Shown one piece after another: positions 1-5,486 of a stretch of 6,888 nucleotides of DNA; position 1 is the first letter of the stretch; each line of letters opens with the position of its first letter. The stretch comes from Leptolyngbya sp. SIO4C5 (lineage in GTDB: Bacteria; Cyanobacteriota; Cyanobacteriia; Phormidesmidales; Phormidesmidaceae). The notes below the pieces were generated by a model that was not told the origin of the DNA, did not search any database, and saw only the letters and a list, made by a program, of their open reading frames with translations. Location of the stretch: assembly GCA_010671965.1 (NCBI GenBank), contig JAAHIC010000236.1:1-6888 (forward strand). The letters run 5' to 3'. The position numbers and the translations under genes are program-made.

Positions 1-763
1 TCTGACCAGAATCTTTCACCCCGGCATCGCGCTTCATCAAAGACTCGGTCAAATCGCCTAAAAGGCTAGAAACACCGATGAGCATTCCCAAGGCCGTACC
101 CGCCAGACTCCAAAGCGGCCACTGCAGCACCCAAGCCCCAGCAATGCCGATGCTGATGCTGCCAGCCAGCCCAAAAACAGCGCCTTCAACCGTCTTTTTG
201 GGACTGATATTAGATAGGGGCGTCTTGCCAAACAGACGGCCCATCGCATAAGCGCCGATATCTGCCGCCCAGATACAGGCAAAGGCCACCAGAGTAGCAC
301 TGAGTCCCTGGGGTAGCTCTTGAATAGTCGGCCAGCTATGGGGCCAGTATCCTGACAGAGGCAGGTTGCTGGTGGTGGCGGTTTCTAGCTGACGCAGGCG
401 GATCCAAAAACTCGGCAAATAGCCGCCATAGAACAGGCCCAGAATTGATGCAGCCACATCGGCAATGGTGGCAAATTTGGGCTGAAACAGCAGATAGAAG
501 CAAATAAAGGTACCGGCCAGCGGCAAAATAGCATCGGCCAGCGGTGGGGCGAGAAAAGAGGCAATTAGCAAAATCTGGCTGACGGCCATTGTAATTTTGG
601 CGGCAGGCAAAATCCCCTTAGCTCGAACTAGGCGGAAAATTTCTAGCTGTCCTAGAAAAACAACGATGCCAAAGCCAGCGGTGAAATACCATCCCCCCAG
701 CACAGTCAGCATTAGCGCCAGTGCGATCGCAATAAATCCGCTAATAATTCGAGACCACGGCAT
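1..763 (-). CDS. cdsA: Phosphatidate cytidylyltransferase (CDP-diacylglycerol synthase), C-terminus cut by window edge
   Basis: This integral membrane enzyme joins phosphatidate and CTP to give CDP-diacylglycerol, the precursor of phosphatidylglycerol. I translated the minus strand by hand: 254 codons run from ATG (763-761) to the edge. Several hydrophobic stretches come first (about residues 6-36, 60-85 and 100-120). Then come WAADIGAY (165-172), GRLFGKTPLS (175-184), ISPKKTVEG (186-194) and the start of the CdsA signature, LGDLTESLMKRDAGVKDSG (235-253), with the conserved Lys-Arg and Lys-Asp. The expected continuation (PGHGG...DR) lies outside the window, so roughly 40 residues are missing. 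The frame stays open upstream to a stop at 961-959 but has no ATG, GTG or TTG there, so the ATG at 763 is the best start. No Shine-Dalgarno sequence is visible. The gene is divergent from the HAD gene. The family assignment is firm. Confidence 0.95.
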   Translation of the reverse strand, partial: MPWSRIISGFIAIALALMLTVLGGWYFTAGFGIVVFLGQLEIFRLVRAKGILPAAKITMAVSQILLIASFLAPPLADAILPLAGTFICFYLLFQPKFATIADVAASILGLFYGGYLPSFWIRLRQLETATTSNLPLSGYWPHSWPTIQELPQGLSATLVAFACIWAADIGAYAMGRLFGKTPLSNISPKKTVEGAVFGLAGSISIGIAGAWVLQWPLWSLAGTALGMLIGVSSLLGDLTESLMKRDAGVKDSGQ

Positions 764-1104
764 AGAGATAAAAGTTGAGACGGTATGAGCGGAGCTAGCG
801 ATCGCTGCCTGGGAAAATTGGCGAGAAATGTTATCTACATAACTTACCTGAAAACCGAGAATCTCACGACTACCAGGAGTGTGAGAGCGCCCTAGTTTTG
901 CTGATATCGCTAGGCAGAAATTGTGATTAGACGCGATCGCCCGGCTCGCTGCAGCTACTCAGAATCAGCCGTCTGGGGCAGAGTTTGCAAGAAGATCTTG
1001 CCACTGCCAGGAACAATTGCGCCGGTCGTTAACCTTAATTTAATAGGCAAGTAGAAAAATATTTATTGCTCGATGTGCATTAGCTACTGATGGCTGACGG
1101 CTAG
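764..1104. other. Left part of the divergent intergenic region; no gene recognised
   Basis: This stretch upstream of cdsA carries no recognisable gene on either strand. It holds two HIP1 octamers (798-805, 933-940), an imperfect hairpin at 862-886 and an AT-rich patch at about 1029-1066. In that patch TTAACC, a 17-base spacer and TAGAAA would make a very weak plus-strand promoter; nothing better is visible for cdsA. In the same plus-strand frame as the histidine-kinase remnant to the right, codons 1012-1029 read NNCAGR, which could be a worn G1 box (usual form DNGPGI). Stops at 1030 and 1036 follow, and this reading is speculative. Confidence 0.4.
862..886. other. Short inverted repeat in the cdsA upstream region
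   Basis: TCTCAC (862-867) and GTGAGA (881-886) are perfect 6-bp reverse complements. Inside them ACT (869-871) can pair with AGT (878-880), giving a two-part stem with one bulged base and a six-base loop. It lies about 100 bases upstream of the cdsA start and has no T-run, so it is not an intrinsic terminator. It could be a protein-binding palindrome or a leader hairpin, but a stem this short can arise by chance. Confidence 0.25.
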
Positions 1105-1290
1105 GGGACGAGACTGAGACTATCGATTGGTCGAGATATTGTGGTCAATCGGCACCAGGGACAGCTCATTTTGCCATCGCCCTGCTACTGCTCTGAGGAA
1201 ACGGCCTAGGGCACCGAATTTGAAGTTTTGCTGCCTTTGAATTTAGCCATCCGTGTGGCTGTCCTAAAACCATCTGAGCTTGTCAAGTAG
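1105..1290 (+). pseudogene. Decayed 3' end of a sensor histidine kinase (HATPase_c domain)
   Basis: Read in one frame, codons 1105-1164 give GTRLRLSIGRDIVVNRHQGQ. This matches the G2 box and following helix of two-component histidine kinases (GTGLGLSI...IV..H.G) with two Gly-to-Arg changes, each a GGA-to-AGA type substitution. In the same frame, codons 1210-1239 give GTEFEVLLPL, the usual last strand of the ATPase domain. TAG stops interrupt at 1102-1104 and 1207-1209, and the final stop is 1288-1290. The segment between the two motifs is about six residues longer than usual. No phosphoacceptor His box or intact N box is visible upstream. I infer a dead fragment whose 5' part has been deleted or eroded beyond recognition. 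The mix of two in-order motifs in one frame makes chance unlikely, but no homology search was possible. Confidence 0.7.
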
Positions 1291-1333
1291 CCGCTGGCCC
1301 GCAGAATAAGGAAGCAGCTTCTTTTGGTTCTCT

Positions 1334-2122
1334 ATGACACATCTTCAGCCCTCACTCTTGGCCTTTGACTTTGATGGGGTTATTTGTGACGGCCTCATTG
1401 AATATTTTCAAACCGCCTGGCGGGCCTATCAGCGGCTATTTCCCGACGCTCCAGCAGAGCCGCCAGCCGGACTGGCCGAGCAGTTCTATCCCTTGCGACC
1501 TGTGATTGAAACCGGGTGGGAAATGCCCATTTTGCTCAGAGCCTTAATTCAGGGTGCAAGTCCCACAGCGGTTTTACAGAACTGGCCGACATTATCAAAA
1601 GCCACGGTGAGTCAGTCACCCATCAGCAGCGACGCCGCCATGAGCGCGGTAGACAGCGTTCGGGATGACTGGATCAAGTCTGACCTGGATGACTGGCTGG
1701 CCCAGCATCGTTTTTATCCGGGCGTTCTAGAGCGTTTGCAGCAGTGCTTGACCGCTGATTTAGCTGTTGTCATTATCAGCACTAAGGAAGGGCGCTTTAT
1801 CCATCAGCTTTTGCAGCAGCAAGGCTTAGCTTTTCCGTCAGCCCAGATCTTTGGCAAAGAGGTGCAGCAGCCCAAAGCACAAACCCTACGTCAGCTAGCC
1901 CAGCAGGCGTCGAGGTCAGAGGCTGCAGGCGTTTGGTTTATTGAAGATCGAGTCAATACGCTGCAGAAAGTCCAGCAGGCAGAAGATTTGTGTCAGGCCG
2001 AGCTGTTTTTAGCAGATTGGGGCTACAACACAGAGAGCGATCGCGCGATCGCTCGCAATGATTCGCGCCTGCATTTGTTATCCTTATCGCAATTAGTACA
2101 AGAGTTCTCAGCTTGGCTGTAG
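1334..2122 (+). CDS. HAD-superfamily hydrolase
   Basis: This is a 262-residue soluble protein with haloacid dehalogenase fold motifs. Motif I is FDFDGV (11-16), where Asp12 would be the nucleophile and Asp14 the acid/base. A helical cap-like insert follows (about 20-125), then FYPGVLERL (127-135), motif II in VVIISTK (145-151, Ser/Thr), the motif III Lys in QQPKAQTL (178-185, Lys181) and an acidic motif IV, WFIEDR (201-206, Glu204-Asp205). Motif IV is ED rather than the common GDxxxD form. Family members are phosphatases or related phosphotransferases that need Mg2+; the substrate cannot be told from sequence. The ATG at 1334 sits just before motif I, as usual. A purine-rich AAGGAA lies too far upstream to act as a normal ribosome site. 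The stop is 7 bases before nurA, so the two are probably one transcript. Confidence 0.88.
   Translation: MTHLQPSLLAFDFDGVICDGLIEYFQTAWRAYQRLFPDAPAEPPAGLAEQFYPLRPVIETGWEMPILLRALIQGASPTAVLQNWPTLSKATVSQSPISSDAAMSAVDSVRDDWIKSDLDDWLAQHRFYPGVLERLQQCLTADLAVVIISTKEGRFIHQLLQQQGLAFPSAQIFGKEVQQPKAQTLRQLAQQASRSEAAGVWFIEDRVNTLQKVQQAEDLCQAELFLADWGYNTESDRAIARNDSRLHLLSLSQLVQEFSAWL
2037..2052. repeat. Two abutting HIP1 octamers
   Basis: GCGATCGC at 2037-2044 is directly followed by a second copy at 2045-2052, within the HAD gene (codons for SDRAIAR). HIP1 is the highly over-represented cyanobacterial palindrome. Other single copies lie at 723, 798, 933, 2290, 2821, 3307, 3842, 5883 and 6010. Confidence 0.9.
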
Positions 2123-2129
2123 GTCTAGA

Positions 2130-3416
2130 ATGCTGGATTTAATGAAAATTGCCCAGCAGATGCAGGGCATCAGCGATCACCTGACACGAGAGGCCGCCGC
2201 CGCTCGTTTACGCATCGAAAAGGCAGAGCGGCTCATGCAGCAGGCCCAGCGGCATCAGGTAGAGCGTCGGGCCCAGCTTCACCAGTGGCGCGATCGCATG
2301 ACGTTTACCGCCGCAGAGCCAGTTGAACCTCTCTCTACCCGTAGTCTCATTCCCCAGGCTGCCGTTGCCCACAGCGTCATTGCCACCGATGGATCGCAAA
2401 TCTCACCCAGCCATCACGAGATTGCTTACTGCTACTTAATCAACGTGGGCCGGATTCAATTGCACTACGGTCAGGGCCGTCATCCCCTCTTAGACAGTCT
2501 GCCAGAAGTGATTTATCGGGCTGAGGAACTGTATGTCTCTCGGCAGTGGGGTATCAGTACAGAGGAGTGGATGGGCTATCGGCGGACGGTGGCCGAAGCG
2601 GTGGTGCTGGCGGAGTTGGGACAGGCAAAAGGGGGAACGTGGGGACGCGGGGATGGCGGTAGTGAGGAGGATAGGAAAGATGGAGGAGGTGAGAAAAAGC
2701 AGGGGCGGCAGCTGAACTTTTTGGGGGCAGAGCCAGAGTCTGGGGGACAGGTGCCGCAGTTGGCGATGGTGGATGGATCGCTGATTTACTGGTTTTTGGA
2801 GCCGCTGCCGGGGGAGGCGCGCGATCGCATTTTGCAGCCGATTCTGCAAGCATGGGACAGCCTACAGGCGATAGGAGTGCCGCTGGTGGGCTATCTCAGT
2901 GCCTCCCGCAGCGGGGAGGCGCTGAACTTTCTGAAGCTGGAGAGCTGTCCTTATCCTGAACCTAACTGTCTCAAGCACTGTGCTGATAGGCGCGATCAGG
3001 CTCCCTGTCAGGTATTTGAGCCGCTGCGGGACGTGGCTCTTTGGTCTGTGCTGCTGCAGCCGGGAGAGCGCAGTCCGCTGTGGCGCAGCTCGGCGGAAAT
3101 CTTGTCTCAGTACGGACCTCATGCTATTTACTTTTGCTATGTACATGTCGGTTCGGAAGTAGCGCGGGTAGAGATGCCCGCCTGGGTGGCTGAGGATACG
3201 GCGCTGCTGGAGACGGCCTTGAGTATTACCCTGGCTCAGGTACAAAAGGGCTATGGCTATCCGGTAGCACTGGCAGAAGCGCACAATCAGGCGGTCGTGC
3301 GAGGGGGCGATCGCGCCCGCTTTTTTGCGCTACTAGAGCAGCAGATGATTCGGGCCGGACTGCGTAACGTTGGCACTTCCTACAAAGAAGCCCGTAAACG
3401 GGGTAGTATTGCCTAA
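2130..3416 (+). CDS. nurA: NurA-domain nuclease (DNA end-processing family)
   Basis: NurA proteins are Mn2+-dependent nucleases of an RNase H-like fold. In archaea they work with the HerA helicase in resecting double-strand breaks. This 428-residue protein has an N-terminal helical, coiled-coil-like part rich in Gln, Arg and Ala (about 5-55). Then come IATDGSQ (84-90; Asp87 as first catalytic acid), Glu156 in a helix, LAMVDGSL (211-218; Asp215) and, near the end, GYPVALAEAHNQAVV (376-390; His385), the expected Tyr...His region. Two oddities stand out. Residues 165-210 are a Gly, Glu and Lys-rich insert encoded by G-rich DNA. Cys273, 280, 284 and 293 form a possible metal-binding cluster. ATG 2130 follows the HAD stop by 7 bases; ATG 2142 is an alternative start. 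No herA is in the window. The family call is strong; the role in this organism is inferred. Confidence 0.85.
   Translation: MLDLMKIAQQMQGISDHLTREAAAARLRIEKAERLMQQAQRHQVERRAQLHQWRDRMTFTAAEPVEPLSTRSLIPQAAVAHSVIATDGSQISPSHHEIAYCYLINVGRIQLHYGQGRHPLLDSLPEVIYRAEELYVSRQWGISTEEWMGYRRTVAEAVVLAELGQAKGGTWGRGDGGSEEDRKDGGGEKKQGRQLNFLGAEPESGGQVPQLAMVDGSLIYWFLEPLPGEARDRILQPILQAWDSLQAIGVPLVGYLSASRSGEALNFLKLESCPYPEPNCLKHCADRRDQAPCQVFEPLRDVALWSVLLQPGERSPLWRSSAEILSQYGPHAIYFCYVHVGSEVARVEMPAWVAEDTALLETALSITLAQVQKGYGYPVALAEAHNQAVVRGGDRARFFALLEQQMIRAGLRNVGTSYKEARKRGSIA
2627..2712 (+). repeat. G-rich, purine-biased low-complexity insert inside nurA
   Basis: The coding strand carries G-runs at 2631-2635, 2641-2644 and 2649-2652, spaced 8-10 bases apart, followed by a nearly all-purine tract to about 2708. 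It encodes a Gly, Glu, Lys and Arg-rich linker between the first and second catalytic blocks of NurA. The G-runs could form a partial quadruplex, with only three runs of four or more close together. It looks like a locally expanded insert, and its bias explains several spurious long open frames across it. Confidence 0.55.
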
Positions 3417-3444
3417 CACTTTCTCTACCAAAATTAAATTTGAG

Positions 3445-3531
3445 GGGAAATGTCTGCTTTCAGGGTGTAGTCAATTTCAGCCATTTCCCGCCTTGGCTTA
3501 AAACTGCAATTGGGAAACTGCCGAAATGTCT
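3445..3531. promoter_or_regulatory. Leader with repeated and inverted GGGAAATG motif before the WD40 gene
   Basis: GGGAAATG (3445-3452) is a perfect reverse complement of CATTTCCC (3482-3489), and the 9-mer GAAATGTCT occurs twice in direct orientation (3447-3455 and 3523-3531). All copies lie in the 125 bases between the nurA stop and the preferred WD40 start. They could be an operator or form an mRNA stem of 8 bp with a 29-base loop. No matching promoter hexamers are clear. The pattern supports a leader rather than coding sequence here. Confidence 0.3.
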
Positions 3532-3541
3532 AGTTGTGACA

Positions 3542-4552
3542 ATGACTTGCTCTATGGCTCCTGTTCAGCCAGATTCATTTGGCCCCCATCGTCGTCCGGC
3601 TTACCGACAATTTACGCCTTTAGAACCTGCTAAAACTGAAGCACCGTCCGCCGCTCGCTTAGCAGGCGGTTGGCGCTGCGTTCACCGTCTGCAGGCCCAC
3701 ACTAGCTGGGTGCGTAGCGTAGCCGTCAGTCCCAATGGGCGCTGGATGGCCAGTGGCAGCGGCGACAAGACAGTGCGCCTCTGGAGCTTATCTACCGGCC
3801 AGCTTCGACAGGTCTTGGTGGGCCATGAGGGCTGGGTGCGAGCGATCGCCTTCAGTCCGGGCGGCAGCCTCTTAGCCAGCGTCAGCAATGACAAAACCGC
3901 GCGGCTCTGGGATCCGCTCACAGGTGAGCAAAAATCTATCCTGACGGGACACGCCGATTTTGTTCGCTGTGTCACCTTCAGCCCTGACGGCCAATACCTG
4001 TTTACAGGCAGTCAAGATCACACGGTCAAAATCTGGCAGGTCGAAACGGGTCAGCTCCTAGAAACCTTATCGCTGCACGACCACTGGGTACGAGCGATCG
4101 CGATCGCCCCCGACGGGAAAACGCTGATCACGGGCAGTCAGGAGCATACGAGTCAAATTTATCCGCTGTCAAAAAACGGCCCGCGGCATCGGCTTGAAGG
4201 ACATCAGGCAGAAGTATTGTCAGTTGCCGTTAGCCCCAATGGCTGGTTAGCCGCCAGCGCCAGCGCTGACTGCGACATTATCTTCTGGAAAATTAACAGC
4301 GGACGCCTGATTAGTCGCTTTCGGGCGCACTCCCAGGCGGTCAATAGCATTAAGTTCAGTCCCGACGGTCGCCTGTTAGCCACAGCTAGCAGTGACAAAA
4401 CCGTCCGCCTTTGGCACATCGACAGCGGCAAGCTGATCGCCGTTTTACAGGGTCACGAAGGCTGGATTTGGTCAGTTGCCTTTGCCCCTGATAGCAAAAC
4501 TGTTGTTAGCGGCGGCTGGAACGGTCAGATTCGGGTATGGACGAAAAGCTGA
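3542..4552 (+). CDS. WD40-repeat protein, single seven-bladed beta-propeller
   Basis: The protein is 336 residues from ATG 3542 and has no recognisable enzymatic domain, signal peptide or membrane segment. A Pro-rich, probably flexible N-terminal part (about 1-42) leads into seven WD40 repeats. The GH/AH-type His falls at residues 53, 95, 137, 179, 221, 263 and 305, exactly every 42 residues. Repeats carry SPDG turns and D-x-T-V-[RK]-[LI]-W ends (RLW, KIW); blade 4 ends in IY instead of the usual W. The strand before the first His (WRCVHRLQAH) can close the ring with the last blade, giving one full propeller. Such proteins are protein-protein scaffolds; the partner is unknown. A TTG at 3440 would add 34 residues with no WD40 similarity, so I prefer ATG 3542 (ATG 3554 is also possible). 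It follows nurA on the same strand and converges with sdhB. Confidence 0.88.
   Translation: MTCSMAPVQPDSFGPHRRPAYRQFTPLEPAKTEAPSAARLAGGWRCVHRLQAHTSWVRSVAVSPNGRWMASGSGDKTVRLWSLSTGQLRQVLVGHEGWVRAIAFSPGGSLLASVSNDKTARLWDPLTGEQKSILTGHADFVRCVTFSPDGQYLFTGSQDHTVKIWQVETGQLLETLSLHDHWVRAIAIAPDGKTLITGSQEHTSQIYPLSKNGPRHRLEGHQAEVLSVAVSPNGWLAASASADCDIIFWKINSGRLISRFRAHSQAVNSIKFSPDGRLLATASSDKTVRLWHIDSGKLIAVLQGHEGWIWSVAFAPDSKTVVSGGWNGQIRVWTKS
3698..4547 (+). repeat. Seven 126-bp coding repeats (WD40 blades)
   Basis: Repeat units begin at the conserved His codons at 3698, 3824, 3950, 4076, 4202, 4328 and 4454, all 126 bases apart with no indels. DNA similarity is clearest between units 1, 2 and 6 around the GACAA[AG]AC codons for the D-K-T motif. 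This fits growth by in-frame unit duplication followed by divergence. The last unit is cut short by the stop codon after the final W. Confidence 0.85.
4094..4107. repeat. Two overlapping HIP1 octamers
   Basis: GCGATCGC at 4094-4101 overlaps a second copy at 4100-4107 by two bases, inside blade 4 of the WD40 gene, where it encodes AIAIA. It shows how the octamer is tolerated in coding sequence as Ala-Ile-Ala or Asp-Arg codons. Confidence 0.9.
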
Positions 4553-4574
4553 GCTACTGCTGACTGCCTTACCC

Positions 4575-4598
4575 GCCAGCGTTTTTAAGCTTCGTGGC
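4575..4598. terminator. Weak hairpin between convergent WD40 and sdhB genes
   Basis: GCCAGCG (4575-4581) and CGTGGC (4593-4598) can pair as a 6-bp stem with one bulged G around an AT-rich loop containing AAGCTT. It lies in the 70 bases between the convergent stops, where a two-way terminator would be expected. No clear T-tract follows on either strand, so this is only a candidate. Confidence 0.2.
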
Positions 4599-4622
4599 TA
4601 TCTATCTTGCGGCTCGTATTTT

Positions 4623-5363
4623 CTAACTAAATTCCGCTCGCACATATTCCCGCCGCATCCGAGCGATGGCGCTGATTGAAATTCCCTTGGGGCAAACCGC
4701 CTCGCATTCGCCATGATTAGAGCAGTCACCGAAGCCTTCCTGGGTCATTTGCTGAGTCATTTTCAGAACGCGGGGCTGCCGTTCGGGGTGGCCTTGGGGC
4801 AGTAGCGACAAGTGAGCAATCTTGGCCGCCGTAAAGAGGGAGGCTGAGGCATTGGGGCAGGCCGCCACGCAGGCACCGCAGCCAATACAGGCCGCATAGT
4901 CAAACGCCAGATCGGCTTTATCTTTGGTCACAGGCAGGGTATTGGCTTCCGGCGCGGCCCCAGTATTGACCGAGATATAGCCGGCTGCTGCCATAATGCG
5001 ATCGAAGGCAGAGCGATCGACCACGAGGTCTTTAATCACAGGGAAAGCCTTCGCCCGCCAGGGTTCTACCACCAGTACGGCTCCGTCCTGGAAGTGTCGT
5101 AAGTGAAGCTGACAGGCCGCCGTTTGACGCTGGGGGCCGTGGGCCTGTCCGTTGATCATCATGCCGCAGGAACCACAGATCCCTTCCCGGCAGTCATGAT
5201 CAAACTCAACGGGGTCTTGCCCCTGATGAATGAGCTGCTCGTTTAAAACATCAAGCAGCTCCAAGAAAGACATATCGGCGTGGGCGTCCGGCACCGTATA
5301 AGTTACAAAGTGCCCCGGCTGATCGGTTCCGGGCTGCCGCCAAATTTTGAGATGAATTCGCAT
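4623..5363 (-). CDS. sdhB: Succinate dehydrogenase / fumarate reductase iron-sulfur subunit
   Basis: The 246-residue subunit carries electrons from the FAD subunit (SdhA) through three iron-sulfur clusters to the membrane quinone pool. The N-terminal plant-ferredoxin-like domain binds [2Fe-2S] through Cys58, 63, 66 and 84 (DCREGICGSCG, with all four ligands Cys). The C-terminal domain has CIGCGACVAACP (Cys159, 162, 165, 169) for [4Fe-4S] and CSNHGECEAVCPKG (Cys214, 220, 224), which together with the last Cys of the former fits the [3Fe-4S] site. All expected ligands are present and the length is normal. ATG 5363 gives the standard beta-strand start (MRIHLKIWRQ). SdhA and any membrane anchor are not in the window, so the enzyme must be completed from elsewhere. 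It lies 123 bases downstream of ndh on the same strand. Fumarate reductase activity cannot be excluded by sequence. Confidence 0.94.
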   Translation of the reverse strand: MRIHLKIWRQPGTDQPGHFVTYTVPDAHADMSFLELLDVLNEQLIHQGQDPVEFDHDCREGICGSCGMMINGQAHGPQRQTAACQLHLRHFQDGAVLVVEPWRAKAFPVIKDLVVDRSAFDRIMAAAGYISVNTGAAPEANTLPVTKDKADLAFDYAACIGCGACVAACPNASASLFTAAKIAHLSLLPQGHPERQPRVLKMTQQMTQEGFGDCSNHGECEAVCPKGISISAIARMRREYVRAEFS

Positions 5364-5442
5364 AGGCCGGTGGGCAAAAGAAGCTTACCCCTAGCCTAGC
5401 GTACAGCTCCAGACGGCTGGATAAACTTAACCCCTCGTGATG

Positions 5443-5467
5443 CTCTAAATTGAGCGCCAATCTAGAG
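5443..5467 (-). other. 10-bp hairpin in the ndh-sdhB spacer
   Basis: On the minus strand CTCTAGATTG and CAATTTAGAG pair over ten positions (nine Watson-Crick, one G-U) around the loop GCGCT. In transcription order it starts about 20 bases after the ndh stop and ends about 80 bases before the sdhB start. The RNA after the stem is CATCACGAGG, without a U-tract, so it is not a standard intrinsic terminator. It could stabilise the upstream mRNA end, mark a processing site, attenuate read-through into sdhB, or be a palindromic operator. Confidence 0.5.
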
Positions 5468-5486
5468 TTGCCGACAGGTAGCTCAG

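Noticed and set aside
597..788. 63-codon plus-strand frame inside cdsA
   Set aside because: It lies opposite the well-supported CdsA coding frame and has no recognisable features.
764..958. Extended open frame upstream of the cdsA ATG
   Set aside because: The frame is open but has no ATG, GTG or TTG and does not look like a CdsA N-terminus; MPWSRIISG is a natural family start.
1029..1058. TTAACC-17-TAGAAA as a plus-strand promoter
   Set aside because: Both hexamers match the consensus at only about four of six positions in an AT-rich stretch and lie about 290 bases from the HAD start; too weak to list.
2490..2853. Long antisense open frames across nurA
   Set aside because: They lie over the G-rich insert and reflect its skewed composition; the products are Pro-rich and resemble nothing, while the plus-strand NurA frame has clear family motifs.
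2862..3284. 140-codon antisense frame in nurA
   Set aside because: It is a shadow of the NurA frame; no domain or sensible start context is seen.
3440..3541. TTG start adding 34 residues to the WD40 protein
   Set aside because: The extra residues show no WD40 pattern, and the DNA carries direct and inverted repeats more like a leader; ATG 3542 is preferred.
5251..5460. 69-codon minus-strand frame overlapping the sdhB start
   Set aside because: It overlaps the sdhB N-terminal codons in another frame and spans the hairpin spacer; no recognisable protein.
5477..5486. GGTAGCTCAG resembles a tRNA D-arm
   Set aside because: It abuts the ndh stop codon, and no acceptor stem, anticodon arm or T-arm consensus can be placed around it.
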